Source: Candidatus Melainabacteria bacterium (lineage in GTDB: Bacteria; Cyanobacteriota; Vampirovibrionia; Obscuribacterales; Obscuribacteraceae). Taken from it: DNA of 64,000 nucleotides. Location of the stretch: NCBI GenBank assembly GCA_012965515.1, contig DTSE01000088.1, forward strand, positions 18,421 through 82,420, written 5' to 3'. How positions within the stretch are numbered: the stretch's first letter is position 1; each line of letters starts with the position of its first letter. A model generated the notes under the pieces. It did no database searches and was not told where the DNA came from. It saw nothing but the letters and a program-made list of their open reading frames with translations. The position numbers and the translations under genes were made by a program. Shown in pieces: positions 50,622 through 59,325 of the stretch.

Positions 50622-52328
50622 ATGCAGATTAAGCCTCGATACTACCAAGAGCAAAGTGTGCAGCCCCTGCCGGCGCACTGGTCTTCTTTGCCTCAAGCTT
50701 TTCTCCATCAGGCAAGGAAGCAACCCCATGCGCTGGCTGTTTGCGACTCGTTGGGAACGAAGCTCACTTATCATCAACTACTTTTGAAATCGATTGCTCT
50801 GGCAAATTTGCTTAGCAAGACGTTGAATTCGTCTATATGTATTGGAATTATGCTGCCACCATCAGTAGGTGCGGTTGTAGCGAATCTTGCTGTCGCACTC
50901 CTGGGAAAAGTTGCGGTAAACCTAAATTATACAGCCGGGCAAAAGTCTTTCGACCTGTACGCCCAACGGTGCAACCTAAACCATATTATTACTGCCAAAC
51001 CAGTGGTGAAGCGATTGCAGCTTGAGTGCCAGGCAGAATATATTTTCATTGAGTCTGTTCAACAAGACGTAACTCTGCTCACTAAATTGAAAACTTGGAC
51101 CGAGTCGGATCTGTGTCCTGAGATATTTCTGGGCGGGCTTCTGTCAGGACTCTCTGAACAGCACCAAATTGACATTAGCAAACTAGGACTAACTGCCAGG
51201 CAGGGTGCCAGTGGAAGGAAGAAAAGTCTGAATAGTCCTGCAAGCATAATCTTTACTGCAGGTTCTACGAGCGATCCCAAAGGTGTTGTTCTTTCGCATG
51301 AGAACATCCTTTCCAATATCAATGCCATCAAGGAGCAAGGGCAAATCCGTCGAGGAGAGGTGGTATTAGGAGTGATACCATTTTTTCATTCTTTCGGGCT
51401 GACCATGACCCTATGGGCCCCTTTGTGTCTGGGAGAAACAGTGGTCTATCACTATGATCCTTTTGATGCCAAAAGAATTGGTGAGCTTTGCGAAGCTTTT
51501 AAGGCTACATGTATTGTTTGCACTCCTACTATGATGGGATTGCTTCTTCGCCGCTGCCGACCCGAGCAACTCGCGTCTATTAGAACTTGTGTGCTTGGTG
51601 GAGAAAAGCTGAAAAAGCAGCAGAGCTCAGACATTAAAGAACGGCTCGGAATAGCACCGCTCCAGGGATATGGTTTGGCGGAAACTGCACCGGTTGTTTC
51701 ATGCAATGTTCCTAACCATGTCACGTTACAAAATGGACGAGTGATAGAAGGCAACAAGTTGGGGACTGTGGGACTACCGATCCCAGGCACGCTAATTAAA
51801 ATTGTGGATGCTGACACAGGAAAGTCACTTCCACCAGGTCAGTCCGGAATAATAAACGTTAAAGGCCCGCAAATCATGCTGGGCTATTTGGGGCAGCCCG
51901 AGCTTACAAGCCAATCCATAAAGGACGGTTGGTTCAATACCGGAGACATCGGTTTTCTTGATGAAGATGGATTTCTCACCGTGACCGGTCGGCTAAGCCA
52001 GTTTTCCAAGATCGCCGGTGAAATGGTTTCTCACATGGTCGTCGAGGAAGAGCTGTATAGGGTATCCGGAGCAGGCGCCGGGGAAATTTCGGTTACTTGC
52101 GTACCGGATTCGCGTCGCGGCGAGAGACTAGTGGTTGTCTACTCGAAAATGGGCAAAACTCCACAGCAAGTTGTCGACGAACTGAGGAAAGGAGAATTAC
52201 CACATCTCTGGATTCCAAATGCCTGCGATTTCGTAAAAATTGGAGAACTTCCCGTAATGCCGAACGGGAAGTTGAATTTACGACAGATTAAAAAGATTGC
52301 CGCGGAATCTCGAGGTGAGATTTCTTGA
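50622..52328 (+). CDS. AMP-forming acyl-CoA/acyl-ACP synthetase (Aas-like)
   Basis: 568 aa, ANL superfamily. P-loop IFTAGSTSDPKGVVLSHENI (about 209-228), GYGLAETAPVVS (A5), GWFNTGDIGFLDEDGFLTVTGRLSQFSKIAGEMVSHMVVEE (A7/A8) and catalytic Lys in MPNGKLNLR. The FSKIAGEMVSHMVVEE wording resembles the synthetase domain of Aas (acyl-ACP synthetase/lysophospholipid recycling). No acyltransferase domain or transmembrane segment is fused. Together with the upstream hydrolase it may recycle acyl chains or remodel lipids. Confidence 0.86.
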   Translation: MQIKPRYYQEQSVQPLPAHWSSLPQAFLHQARKQPHALAVCDSLGTKLTYHQLLLKSIALANLLSKTLNSSICIGIMLPPSVGAVVANLAVALLGKVAVNLNYTAGQKSFDLYAQRCNLNHIITAKPVVKRLQLECQAEYIFIESVQQDVTLLTKLKTWTESDLCPEIFLGGLLSGLSEQHQIDISKLGLTARQGASGRKKSLNSPASIIFTAGSTSDPKGVVLSHENILSNINAIKEQGQIRRGEVVLGVIPFFHSFGLTMTLWAPLCLGETVVYHYDPFDAKRIGELCEAFKATCIVCTPTMMGLLLRRCRPEQLASIRTCVLGGEKLKKQQSSDIKERLGIAPLQGYGLAETAPVVSCNVPNHVTLQNGRVIEGNKLGTVGLPIPGTLIKIVDADTGKSLPPGQSGIINVKGPQIMLGYLGQPELTSQSIKDGWFNTGDIGFLDEDGFLTVTGRLSQFSKIAGEMVSHMVVEEELYRVSGAGAGEISVTCVPDSRRGERLVVVYSKMGKTPQQVVDELRKGELPHLWIPNACDFVKIGELPVMPNGKLNLRQIKKIAAESRGEIS

Positions 52329-52427
52329 CGCTCATCCTTTAGTCGGCGAAAAATCGTTCTGAGAGATCATATTCAAGCTTTGAGATTTAGCGATGATTGA
52401 TGAGCAAATGCTTGTGGAGATCGAATA

Positions 52428-52850
52428 ATGACAATGAATGCAACCATAAAAGAGACACTTGCTGGTGTTTGGCATAATCAACATAATTCACAGATCCATC
52501 TGGAAATCGATGAGTCAGGCAAGATCGCAGGATATTTCCTCAACGGCATCAATAGCCCTGGCGGACGTTCGGAAAGTTATCCATTAACAGGATTTGCTCG
52601 TGGGGATGTATTCTCATTTTGTGTGGACTTCTCCAAGCATGGTTGCATGACAACGTGGGTCGGCCAAATCGTTGAAGAGAGACGATTCCAAGCAATGTGG
52701 CAGATGATCAGCGATGTACATCAAAATAAAGATCTCTGCTGGAAATCCACATGGATCGGTCAGGACACTTTTGAGTTTGGCCCCCGTGAAAGTGAGATTT
52801 GCGATCAGCCATGTTCTGCCTCCTATCCGCTATATTGCAGCCTCATCTAG
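52428..52850 (+). CDS. Avidin/streptavidin-family protein without signal peptide
   Basis: 140 aa, start ATG with GGAG eight bases upstream. The eight-stranded avidin pattern is clear: GVWHNQHNS, YPLTGFARGD, TTWVGQIVEE and WKSTWIGQDTF. By alignment with streptavidin, biotin contacts Asn23, Ser27, Thr90, Trp92, Trp108, Trp120 and Asp128 correspond to N17, S21, T75, W77, W91, W105 and D113; Tyr43 and Trp79 become Phe37 and Phe68, Ser45 becomes N39 and Ser88 becomes C73. The N-terminus (TMNATIKETLAG) is not a signal peptide, so the protein should be cytoplasmic. C-terminal tail with three Cys follows. Biotin binding is likely but unproven. Confidence 0.85.
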   Translation: MTMNATIKETLAGVWHNQHNSQIHLEIDESGKIAGYFLNGINSPGGRSESYPLTGFARGDVFSFCVDFSKHGCMTTWVGQIVEERRFQAMWQMISDVHQNKDLCWKSTWIGQDTFEFGPRESEICDQPCSASYPLYCSLI

Positions 52851-52895
52851 AAACCAATCTGCTATCGTTTTAGTGGGTTTTGGGGATGGCAAGAA

Positions 52896-53633
52896 ATGAA
52901 TGGTTTGATAAGTTTCAGGACAATTTTGCCCCTGGCAATAGTTCTGGGTCTAGTGTGCACTTCTGTTTCGGCAAAGAACTCTCCTGCGCAAAAGTCAAAC
53001 AGGACAAAAGCAGTCGATTCGTCTCGTAACGAAGGGGCGAAATTGTTCAAAGCGAATTGCCAAAATTGTCACAGTACTGGAGAATCCGGTGGTTGCCTGG
53101 GTCCAGTGCTCGCAGGCGAAGGTTCGCGTCGAAGCAAATTTTTTATCGAATCTAGAATAAGCAATGATCCCAAAATGGTCCAGGAATTTCTGCGTGCATA
53201 TGGTCACGCAGAGTTAATGCCACATATGCGTGTCGATTCGATAGCTGCTAAGAAGCTTGCCTCGTATGTCGCCTCATTGGCTGCTGTTGAGTCGGGCTTT
53301 GATGTTAAGTCACACGAACCGCAAAAAAAGAGAGCACAGCTCAATAACGGGGCGAGCGCTCAATCAATCGCTAATGGCAAGAGACTTGTCTATGAACGTG
53401 GATGTCTGATGTGCCATTCATTCGGTGGTATGGGTGGACAGTTCGCGCCTGCTTTCGACGGTATTGGAGCGCGGCATTCGAAAGAATTCATAGCCGAAAG
53501 TATTTCTAGTGCCGAGCTGTTTCAAGGCAATTCTGGGCGCGAGTACGGTGCCAGGGGCCTGGTTATGCCGCCGTCAAGTTTTAGTGAAGAAGAGATCGAA
53601 AGTATTGCCTCCTATCTTTCTAGTCTCAAGTAG
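52896..53633 (+). CDS. Secreted diheme cytochrome c
   Basis: 245 aa. Signal peptide LISFRTILPLAIVLGLVCTSVSA. Two class I domains each have one CxxCH: CQNCHSTG (about 53-57) and CLMCHSFGG (about 169-173); each is followed by a distal-Met motif (LMPHMRVD, VMPPSSFSEEEIESIASYLSSLK). A Lys/Gln-rich linker joins the domains. It should carry electrons in the periplasm, possibly to a terminal oxidase or nitrogen-oxide reductase not encoded here. Stop is 5 bp from the beta-CASP nuclease gene. Confidence 0.87.
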   Translation: MNGLISFRTILPLAIVLGLVCTSVSAKNSPAQKSNRTKAVDSSRNEGAKLFKANCQNCHSTGESGGCLGPVLAGEGSRRSKFFIESRISNDPKMVQEFLRAYGHAELMPHMRVDSIAAKKLASYVASLAAVESGFDVKSHEPQKKRAQLNNGASAQSIANGKRLVYERGCLMCHSFGGMGGQFAPAFDGIGARHSKEFIAESISSAELFQGNSGREYGARGLVMPPSSFSEEEIESIASYLSSLK

Positions 53634-53638
53634 GTGGC

Positions 53639-55033
53639 ATGCTTGTAACATTGCATGGTGCGGCTAATGAAGTTACGGGCTCATGCTACCTCGTCGAGAC
53701 GGGCAACTGCCGGGTCTTGATTGACTGCGGATTATTTCAGGGATCAAAGCATCTCGAGAGGCTGAATTTTATACCCGCCTCGATTAATGCCAAGAAGATT
53801 GATGCTGTAGTTCTTACTCATGGGCACCTGGATCATTGCGGTCGGTTGCCATTACTAGTGAAAGCCGGGTTCAAAGGAAGAATTTATGGCACGGACGGCA
53901 CTTTAGACATCGCCCGTTTGATTCTGATGGATGCAGCCAAAGTTCAAGCGGATGATACTGATAGAGAGAATCGAAAGCGAGTCAAGGCTGGTCAGAAGCC
54001 GGTAAAACCTCTCTTTACTGCGGCGGATTCAGAGCGAGTCTTCAAGTTGTTTCATCCCTTGCCGTACAACAAGTGGATTTCGATTGCGGAACATTTGAAA
54101 ATTGACTTGATTGAGGCTGGGCATATTCTTGGCTCTTCAAGCGTTATCCTTGTCGGCGATCACAATGGTGGAAAACGGAGATTGGTTTTTTCTGGCGATC
54201 TGGGGCAATGGAATATTCCAATAAACAGGGATCCGGCATTGTTGGATACAGCTGATGCCGTGTTTATGGAATCGACTTACGGAGGGCGAAATCATCCAAC
54301 TTACTGCGATACGGTCAAAGAACTGACCGACTTGATCAAAGAAGCTGTGGGTAAAAGAGGAAAGATTTTGATTCCGACCTTCGCGGTAGGAAGAACGCAA
54401 CAACTGCTATATCACTTGCACGAGATGTTTAGACTCGGTGAGATCAAGCCTTTTCCTATCTATTTGGATAGTCCGATGGCCACTGCGGCAACAGAGATCT
54501 ATTCAAGGCACACGGAACTTCTTGATCCTGACGTTCGTGATTTCTTTGTTGGAAATAATATATATGCCTCTTTGCCGAGCTTGAAGATTTGCACAACCGC
54601 TCTGGAATCGCAAGCTCTCAATGATGTTGAAGGTCCTTGCTTAATTATGGCCGGCGCAGGTATGTGTGATGCTGGTCGCATTTTGCATCACCTACGACAC
54701 AATCTGAGTTTTCCCAATACGCTGGTACTCATTGTCGGCTATCAAGCCAGGGAGTCTTTCGGAAGGCAGCTCTTAGACGGTGTAAACCCAGTAAAGATAA
54801 TGGGGCAAACCGTTTTTGTCAGAGCAAAGATAGTGTCTGTGGAAGGTTTCAGCGCACATGCAGGACAGAGCGATTTACTTCGTTGGATAGAACCTGTAGC
54901 GAGATTGAAACGAGCACGTCTGATTCTCACGCATGGAGAGCCGCATCAACTTAATGAGTTGAAGTACAAGCTCCAGGATGAGTTTGGAGTCTCTCCTGAG
55001 ATTCCTTCTATTGGCGATACTCTGGAAATATAA
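53639..55033 (+). CDS. Metallo-beta-lactamase/beta-CASP nuclease (CPSF/RNase-like)
   Basis: 464 aa. The MBL core has DCGLFQG, the zinc motif THGHLDHCGRLP (about 59-70), GHILGSSSV, FSGDLGQ and ESTYGGR. The beta-CASP part shows ILIPTFAVGRTQQLLYHLHEMF, and the C-terminal RMMBL motif is GFSAHAGQSDLLRWIEPV with LTHGEPHQ. This domain order suits RNA endo/exonucleases of the KH-CPSF/YsH1 type. The same gene type occurs in anaerobic-stress gene clusters of other bacteria. It is convergent with the acetyl-CoA hydrolase gene. Confidence 0.9.
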   Translation: MLVTLHGAANEVTGSCYLVETGNCRVLIDCGLFQGSKHLERLNFIPASINAKKIDAVVLTHGHLDHCGRLPLLVKAGFKGRIYGTDGTLDIARLILMDAAKVQADDTDRENRKRVKAGQKPVKPLFTAADSERVFKLFHPLPYNKWISIAEHLKIDLIEAGHILGSSSVILVGDHNGGKRRLVFSGDLGQWNIPINRDPALLDTADAVFMESTYGGRNHPTYCDTVKELTDLIKEAVGKRGKILIPTFAVGRTQQLLYHLHEMFRLGEIKPFPIYLDSPMATAATEIYSRHTELLDPDVRDFFVGNNIYASLPSLKICTTALESQALNDVEGPCLIMAGAGMCDAGRILHHLRHNLSFPNTLVLIVGYQARESFGRQLLDGVNPVKIMGQTVFVRAKIVSVEGFSAHAGQSDLLRWIEPVARLKRARLILTHGEPHQLNELKYKLQDEFGVSPEIPSIGDTLEI

Positions 55034-55042
55034 ATGCTCTGA

Positions 55043-56377
55043 TTAGTACCAGGAATAACTGGAGCATTGTTTCTCAATTTCTGCCTTGAAATCCGGGTGA
55101 GCAATGGCTGTTAGCGCTCTTGCTCTCTCTTTCAGAGTCTTTCCATACAATTGGGCCACGCCATACTCAGTGACCACATAGTGAACATCTGCACGTGATG
55201 TGACAACTCCGGAGCCGGTATTCAACATTGCGCTGATTCGCGAAATCTTGCCGCCTTTGGCTGTAGAAGGAAGCGCAATTATTGCTTTCCCTTGCTTGGC
55301 ATGGGCAGCTCCGCGAACAAAATCAACCTGTCCACCAAAGCCACTGTACAAAAGATTTCCGATTGTATCCGCCGCTACTTGTCCTGTGACGTCTACTTGC
55401 AGCGCGGAGTTGATTGCCGTCATTTTGTAATTTTGCGAAATTACGAATGGATCGTTGATGTAATCGCTGGTCTGGAATTCAACTAGTGGGTTGTTATCCA
55501 CAAAATCATAAAGTCGCTTTGTTCCCATCACGAAAGTGACGGCGACCTTGCCGGGCAATACTGTCTTTGCATCATTTGTGATTACGCCGGCTTCGATCAA
55601 ATCGACAATTCCATCAGAGAGCATTTCGCTGTGAACGCCAAGGTTTCGTTTGTCCATTAGATTTTGAAGCACGGCATTCGGAATTGCTCCAATGCCTAAT
55701 TGCAATGTTGCACCGTCTTCGACAAGAGAAGCTACATTTGAACCGATTGCTTTTTCAATCTCGGAAGGCTGTGCCGGCACCAGCTCTGGCACGGGATGGT
55801 CGGTTTCGACGACATGATCAAGACGTGAAACGTGGACAAAGGCTCTGCCCAAAGTTCGGGGCATTTGCTTGTTTACTTCCGCTATGACCAAACGAGCTTT
55901 TTTTCGCGCAGCAATCGTGCAGTCTACAGATACTCCATAACTGCAAAATCCATGGGCATCAGGAGGCGATACTTGTAGTAGGCATACATCGATAGGAATT
56001 TCCCCTGATAAGAAAAGTCCGGGAATCTCGCTTAGAAAAACCGGAATATAGTTGGCTCTTCCAGCATTGACCGCCTCTCTTACGTTCGAGCCAATAAAGA
56101 ACGAATTGACTTGAAACGATTCTGCATGTTCTTTGAGTGCGTAGTCAGCCTTGCCCAGGGTCATTAGCTGATAGATTTTGACCCCATTCAGCTCGGGAGC
56201 TCTTTTCACGAGCGCATCAAGCAGTAGCTGCGGAGCGGCAGCATTGGAGTGAACATAGATGCTGTCACGCGACTTTATGTGACTAACTGCACTTTCAAGA
56301 GTGGTTAGCTTCTTTTGATAATCTTCCAGCCAAGAACCGCGCGTTTTTGTTTCAGACAACAATATCTTATCCCCCAT
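55043..56377 (-). CDS. Acetyl-CoA hydrolase/CoA-transferase family protein
   Basis: 444 aa from ATG 56377, which overlaps the hydrogenase large-subunit stop by 11 bp; a frame to 56440 would overlap more. The family motif GATLQLGIGAIPNAVL (about 245-260 of the long frame) and the catalytic Glu in VTEYGVAQLYGKTLKERA are present. Members are acetyl-CoA hydrolases, succinyl-CoA:acetate or 4-hydroxybutyrate CoA-transferases. Position as the last gene of the hydrogenase operon suggests acetyl-CoA/acetate conversion during fermentative growth. Confidence 0.85.
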   Translation of the reverse strand: MGDKILLSETKTRGSWLEDYQKKLTTLESAVSHIKSRDSIYVHSNAAAPQLLLDALVKRAPELNGVKIYQLMTLGKADYALKEHAESFQVNSFFIGSNVREAVNAGRANYIPVFLSEIPGLFLSGEIPIDVCLLQVSPPDAHGFCSYGVSVDCTIAARKKARLVIAEVNKQMPRTLGRAFVHVSRLDHVVETDHPVPELVPAQPSEIEKAIGSNVASLVEDGATLQLGIGAIPNAVLQNLMDKRNLGVHSEMLSDGIVDLIEAGVITNDAKTVLPGKVAVTFVMGTKRLYDFVDNNPLVEFQTSDYINDPFVISQNYKMTAINSALQVDVTGQVAADTIGNLLYSGFGGQVDFVRGAAHAKQGKAIIALPSTAKGGKISRISAMLNTGSGVVTSRADVHYVVTEYGVAQLYGKTLKERARALTAIAHPDFKAEIEKQCSSYSWY

Positions 56378-57677
56378 TTCTAGATTTGTTCTTGACGCTG
56401 ACCATGTGTGTTGCACAAGTATTGCAAGGATCGTATGCACGAACCAAAGTTTCTAAATGTGCCGTCATTTGTTCATCGAAGCTTTTCGATTGTGACACTA
56501 CTTCTTTGATGTCCAACTCAATTCGTGCCGTGTTTTGAGCGGACGGCGTGATCATGTCTGCTCTCAGAATTTTGCCTCTATCGTCTAATTCATAGTGGTG
56601 GTAAAGAGTGCCCCGTGGGCACTCCACTGCACCAGTGGCTTTTCCGCTTGCAACTTTAACCGGACTTTTCTTTTCTTCGCCATGTGACACTATTTCGTCA
56701 ATAAGTCTTATTGCTCGTTCAATAGCCTGTACTATTTCGATTGCTTGCGCCGCGTTATTCCAGATTGTGTTGCTATCCCCTCTGGCAAGCGGGGAGCCGT
56801 CGTAAATGTTTTTAGCCTCTCCTTTCAAACGACTTCCAAAGAGTGAGAGTCTTGCCATGGAGCCGACCATCAGTGGCTTTCCATTAAGCGTAGAACGCTT
56901 GGCGTGGCTGTACGACACCACTTCTTCTTGCAAATATTCCTTGTACTCTTCGATTGATTTTTCCCAACCTTCACTCGACTTGATGGTATTGCCGAAATAA
57001 CCGTATTCGTCATTGCTCGGGGTGAGGCAGAGGAATGTCGGTACAGTGAGCCGCTTTACCGGGGGCTCGAAAGAAAGCACCTTCTCGGCAAGATCCAGTG
57101 ATTGTTGTTTTGAGGAAAGCAAATCTTGCTTCAGTGTCTGCAAGTCATCGGCAGCAGGTATTTTGGAAACCCCTCCCACATGCAAGTTTACCGGGTGAAA
57201 TGGACGGCCGCCTAAAAGTGTTTGCACCTTCGCTCCGAGATTCCTCAAGTTTGTCCAGATGAGAAACTCGGTTTTATGCTCTGATGCAAAGTCCATGAGA
57301 TCAGGAGTCTTAAGAAAGTCCGGAAGGGCTAATGCACAGACATGTGTCGCGTGTGACTCGATGATCATTCCTAAGTGCATTAACTCACGGAGCATCATCT
57401 CTTTTCGGTCTGGTTCAAAACCGAATAACCGTTCCACTGCAAAAATGGCTGCTAGAACGTGTCCTGTCGAGCAGATTGCGCATACTCGTGATGTTATGTG
57501 AGGCAATTCGTCATATTTATGACCGACAACAATCTGTTCAAAAAAACGTGTGCCTTCAAAAACGTCGAGTTTCACGTTGGTGACGACGCCATCTTCAATG
57601 TCGATAGTGACAGCTGAATGTCCTTCAACGCGGCTTATTTCAGGTATCTCGATGATTCTTCTTTCGCTCTCGCTCAC
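56367..57677 (-). CDS. hydA: [NiFe]-hydrogenase large (alpha) subunit, group 3b type
   Basis: 436 aa, GTG start three bases past the small-subunit stop. N-terminal Ni-Fe ligands in RVCAICSTGH (L1, about 62-71), and C-terminal DPCNTCATH (L2) supplies the other Cys pair. After the His an extension of 12 residues (MVSVKNKSRNGG) is the peptide removed by the maturation protease. ISRVEGH near the N-terminus is also typical. The beta-gamma-delta-alpha gene order identifies the NAD(P)-linked bidirectional (sulf)hydrogenase class. It precedes a CoA-transferase gene by overlap. Confidence 0.93.
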   Translation of the reverse strand: MSESERRIIEIPEISRVEGHSAVTIDIEDGVVTNVKLDVFEGTRFFEQIVVGHKYDELPHITSRVCAICSTGHVLAAIFAVERLFGFEPDRKEMMLRELMHLGMIIESHATHVCALALPDFLKTPDLMDFASEHKTEFLIWTNLRNLGAKVQTLLGGRPFHPVNLHVGGVSKIPAADDLQTLKQDLLSSKQQSLDLAEKVLSFEPPVKRLTVPTFLCLTPSNDEYGYFGNTIKSSEGWEKSIEEYKEYLQEEVVSYSHAKRSTLNGKPLMVGSMARLSLFGSRLKGEAKNIYDGSPLARGDSNTIWNNAAQAIEIVQAIERAIRLIDEIVSHGEEKKSPVKVASGKATGAVECPRGTLYHHYELDDRGKILRADMITPSAQNTARIELDIKEVVSQSKSFDEQMTAHLETLVRAYDPCNTCATHMVSVKNKSRNGG

Positions 57678-57680
57678 TTT

Positions 57681-58463
57681 TCACGCCTCTCTGCCAGTTT
57701 CTGACGACATGCGCTCGAACAAGTGGTCCGGAGCCCCAAATGTCTTCAGTCTGTTGATCACTTCCATCGCGTCATAGCCCTTCTCTGTCAGTATGGTTGC
57801 CATTGCGTCCATTTGCGGTGATTGACAGGGTCCCCAGCAGCCGTAGCAGGCAGCTCCCATGCTCGGGCAAAGTGCTCCACAGCCGGCGGCTGTAACCGGA
57901 CCGAGGCAGGGCAAATTTTTCTCAATTAGGATACAAGCATTTTCCCGTAATTTGCATTCCAAGCAGACCGGTTTGTGGGTGATGTAAGGAAGATGGTCTT
58001 TCAGTATGCTCGCTGTGACAGAAAGGAATTGAGTTGTATTGATAGGGCAGCCCGAAAGCTTGACGTCGACCGGTACATAAGCGTCCAGCGGTTTTGCTTC
58101 CAAGACTTGAATTTCGGAACTCTTTCCATAGACGGCTTCGAGCATGTCGGTTACTTTGCACTTCGCACAGGCGCCGCCTTGTACGCACCCCCAGACTGCG
58201 CAGTTTCCGACTGCCACAAGCCATCGACTTTTGGCACGAATGTTTCGCAGCTTTTCCAAATCGTGCGGTTGGCTGACACTCCCTTCCACGAAGGCGATAT
58301 CGACAGGACCATCGTCATTCTTGCTCTGAGCAAAAGGAAAGCTCGAAACTCGCACAAATGGAAGAAGCTTGTCCAGATTCTCCAGAATTACCAACAATTC
58401 GCCGGCACAGCCGGTCAGACTTTCGACTGCGATGCAGGGCAGTGGTGTAGCGTCTTTGCGCAT
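57681..58463 (-). CDS. hydD: [NiFe]-hydrogenase small (delta) subunit
   Basis: 260 aa from ATG 58463 (GAGGA upstream); GTG 58478 would overlap the gamma gene's stop. Proximal [4Fe-4S] ligands are in LTGCAGELL and GNCAVWGCVQGG, with SGCPI; further clusters are built by CLECKLRENACILI and CLGPVTAAGCGALCPSMGAACYGC near the C-terminus. It is soluble, without a Tat signal, as expected for a cytoplasmic group 3 enzyme. Electrons pass from the Ni-Fe site to the gamma/beta subunits. Confidence 0.92.
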   Translation of the reverse strand: MRKDATPLPCIAVESLTGCAGELLVILENLDKLLPFVRVSSFPFAQSKNDDGPVDIAFVEGSVSQPHDLEKLRNIRAKSRWLVAVGNCAVWGCVQGGACAKCKVTDMLEAVYGKSSEIQVLEAKPLDAYVPVDVKLSGCPINTTQFLSVTASILKDHLPYITHKPVCLECKLRENACILIEKNLPCLGPVTAAGCGALCPSMGAACYGCWGPCQSPQMDAMATILTEKGYDAMEVINRLKTFGAPDHLFERMSSETGREA

Positions 58464-58470
58464 AGGTTCC

Positions 58471-59325
58471 TCAGGCACACTCGATTACTTCAGGCAGGAG
58501 GCGCAGATCTGTCAAATTAAAGACGGGGCCGGCCTGGCAGGTGAGGGCGCCGCCAATGAAGCAATGGCCACATTTTCCGATGCCACACTTCATGTGCCGT
58601 TCGAGCGACAGCCAGATCTTCGACTCTGGGATGTTCTTTTTCTTGAGCTCTGCGACTACATACTTGTACATAACGGGAGGACCACAGACCGCTACTTCAA
58701 AATTGCCTTCAAGGTCAGCAAGATTGATCATGTCTGTTACTCTACCGAGCTGTACCGAAACAGGTGGCAAAGCCGGCCCGAGTAGTTCTTCGGCGGCAAT
58801 GAAAACATCCATGTCGCGGCGGCGATGCAATAATGCAAATTCTTGTCTGAATAGAAGATCAACGGAATGTCTCATTCCATAAATGAGCACGACCCGTCCA
58901 TACTTTTCTCTATGGTCGAGAATATACTGCCAGACTGAGCGGATTGGGGCAACGCCAAGTCCGCCGGCGATCAAGCAAATGTCTTTGCCTTCAAGACTGT
59001 TCATAGGAAAACCGTGTCCGTATGGTCCTCGCAATCCTACCCAGTCTCCTTCTTGCATTTGAAAAAGTGCACTTGTCACCCGGCCCACTTTTCGAACCAT
59101 CAATTCCAGCGTCGAACCAACATGCCCTGAACATACCGAGATTGGACTTTCTCCTACTCCCGGAACCCAGAGCTGAACAAATTGTCCGGGCAGGCAGTTG
59201 GGCAATCCACTTCCGTTTACCGTAATCTGAAATAGCATATTGTCTGCGGCCATGGGGATAATGGACCGAATGACACCGCGCGTAGGCATGAATGGCGTAG
59301 TCTGTTCATTTAATTTGTGATTCAT
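58471..59325 (-). CDS. hydG: Hydrogenase gamma subunit, FAD/NAD(P)-binding oxidoreductase
   Basis: 284 aa from ATG 59325 (GGTGG upstream; GTG 59334 alternative). Ferredoxin-NADP reductase fold with flavin-binding domain, NAD(P)-binding motif LIAGGLGVAPIRSVWQYI (about 113-130) and C-terminal [2Fe-2S]-type Cys group MKCGIGKCGHCFIGGALTCQAG. It matches the HydG/ShyC diaphorase subunit that exchanges electrons with NAD(P)+. It overlaps the preceding beta gene by 20 bp. Confidence 0.92.
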   Translation of the reverse strand: MNHKLNEQTTPFMPTRGVIRSIIPMAADNMLFQITVNGSGLPNCLPGQFVQLWVPGVGESPISVCSGHVGSTLELMVRKVGRVTSALFQMQEGDWVGLRGPYGHGFPMNSLEGKDICLIAGGLGVAPIRSVWQYILDHREKYGRVVLIYGMRHSVDLLFRQEFALLHRRRDMDVFIAAEELLGPALPPVSVQLGRVTDMINLADLEGNFEVAVCGPPVMYKYVVAELKKKNIPESKIWLSLERHMKCGIGKCGHCFIGGALTCQAGPVFNLTDLRLLPEVIECA

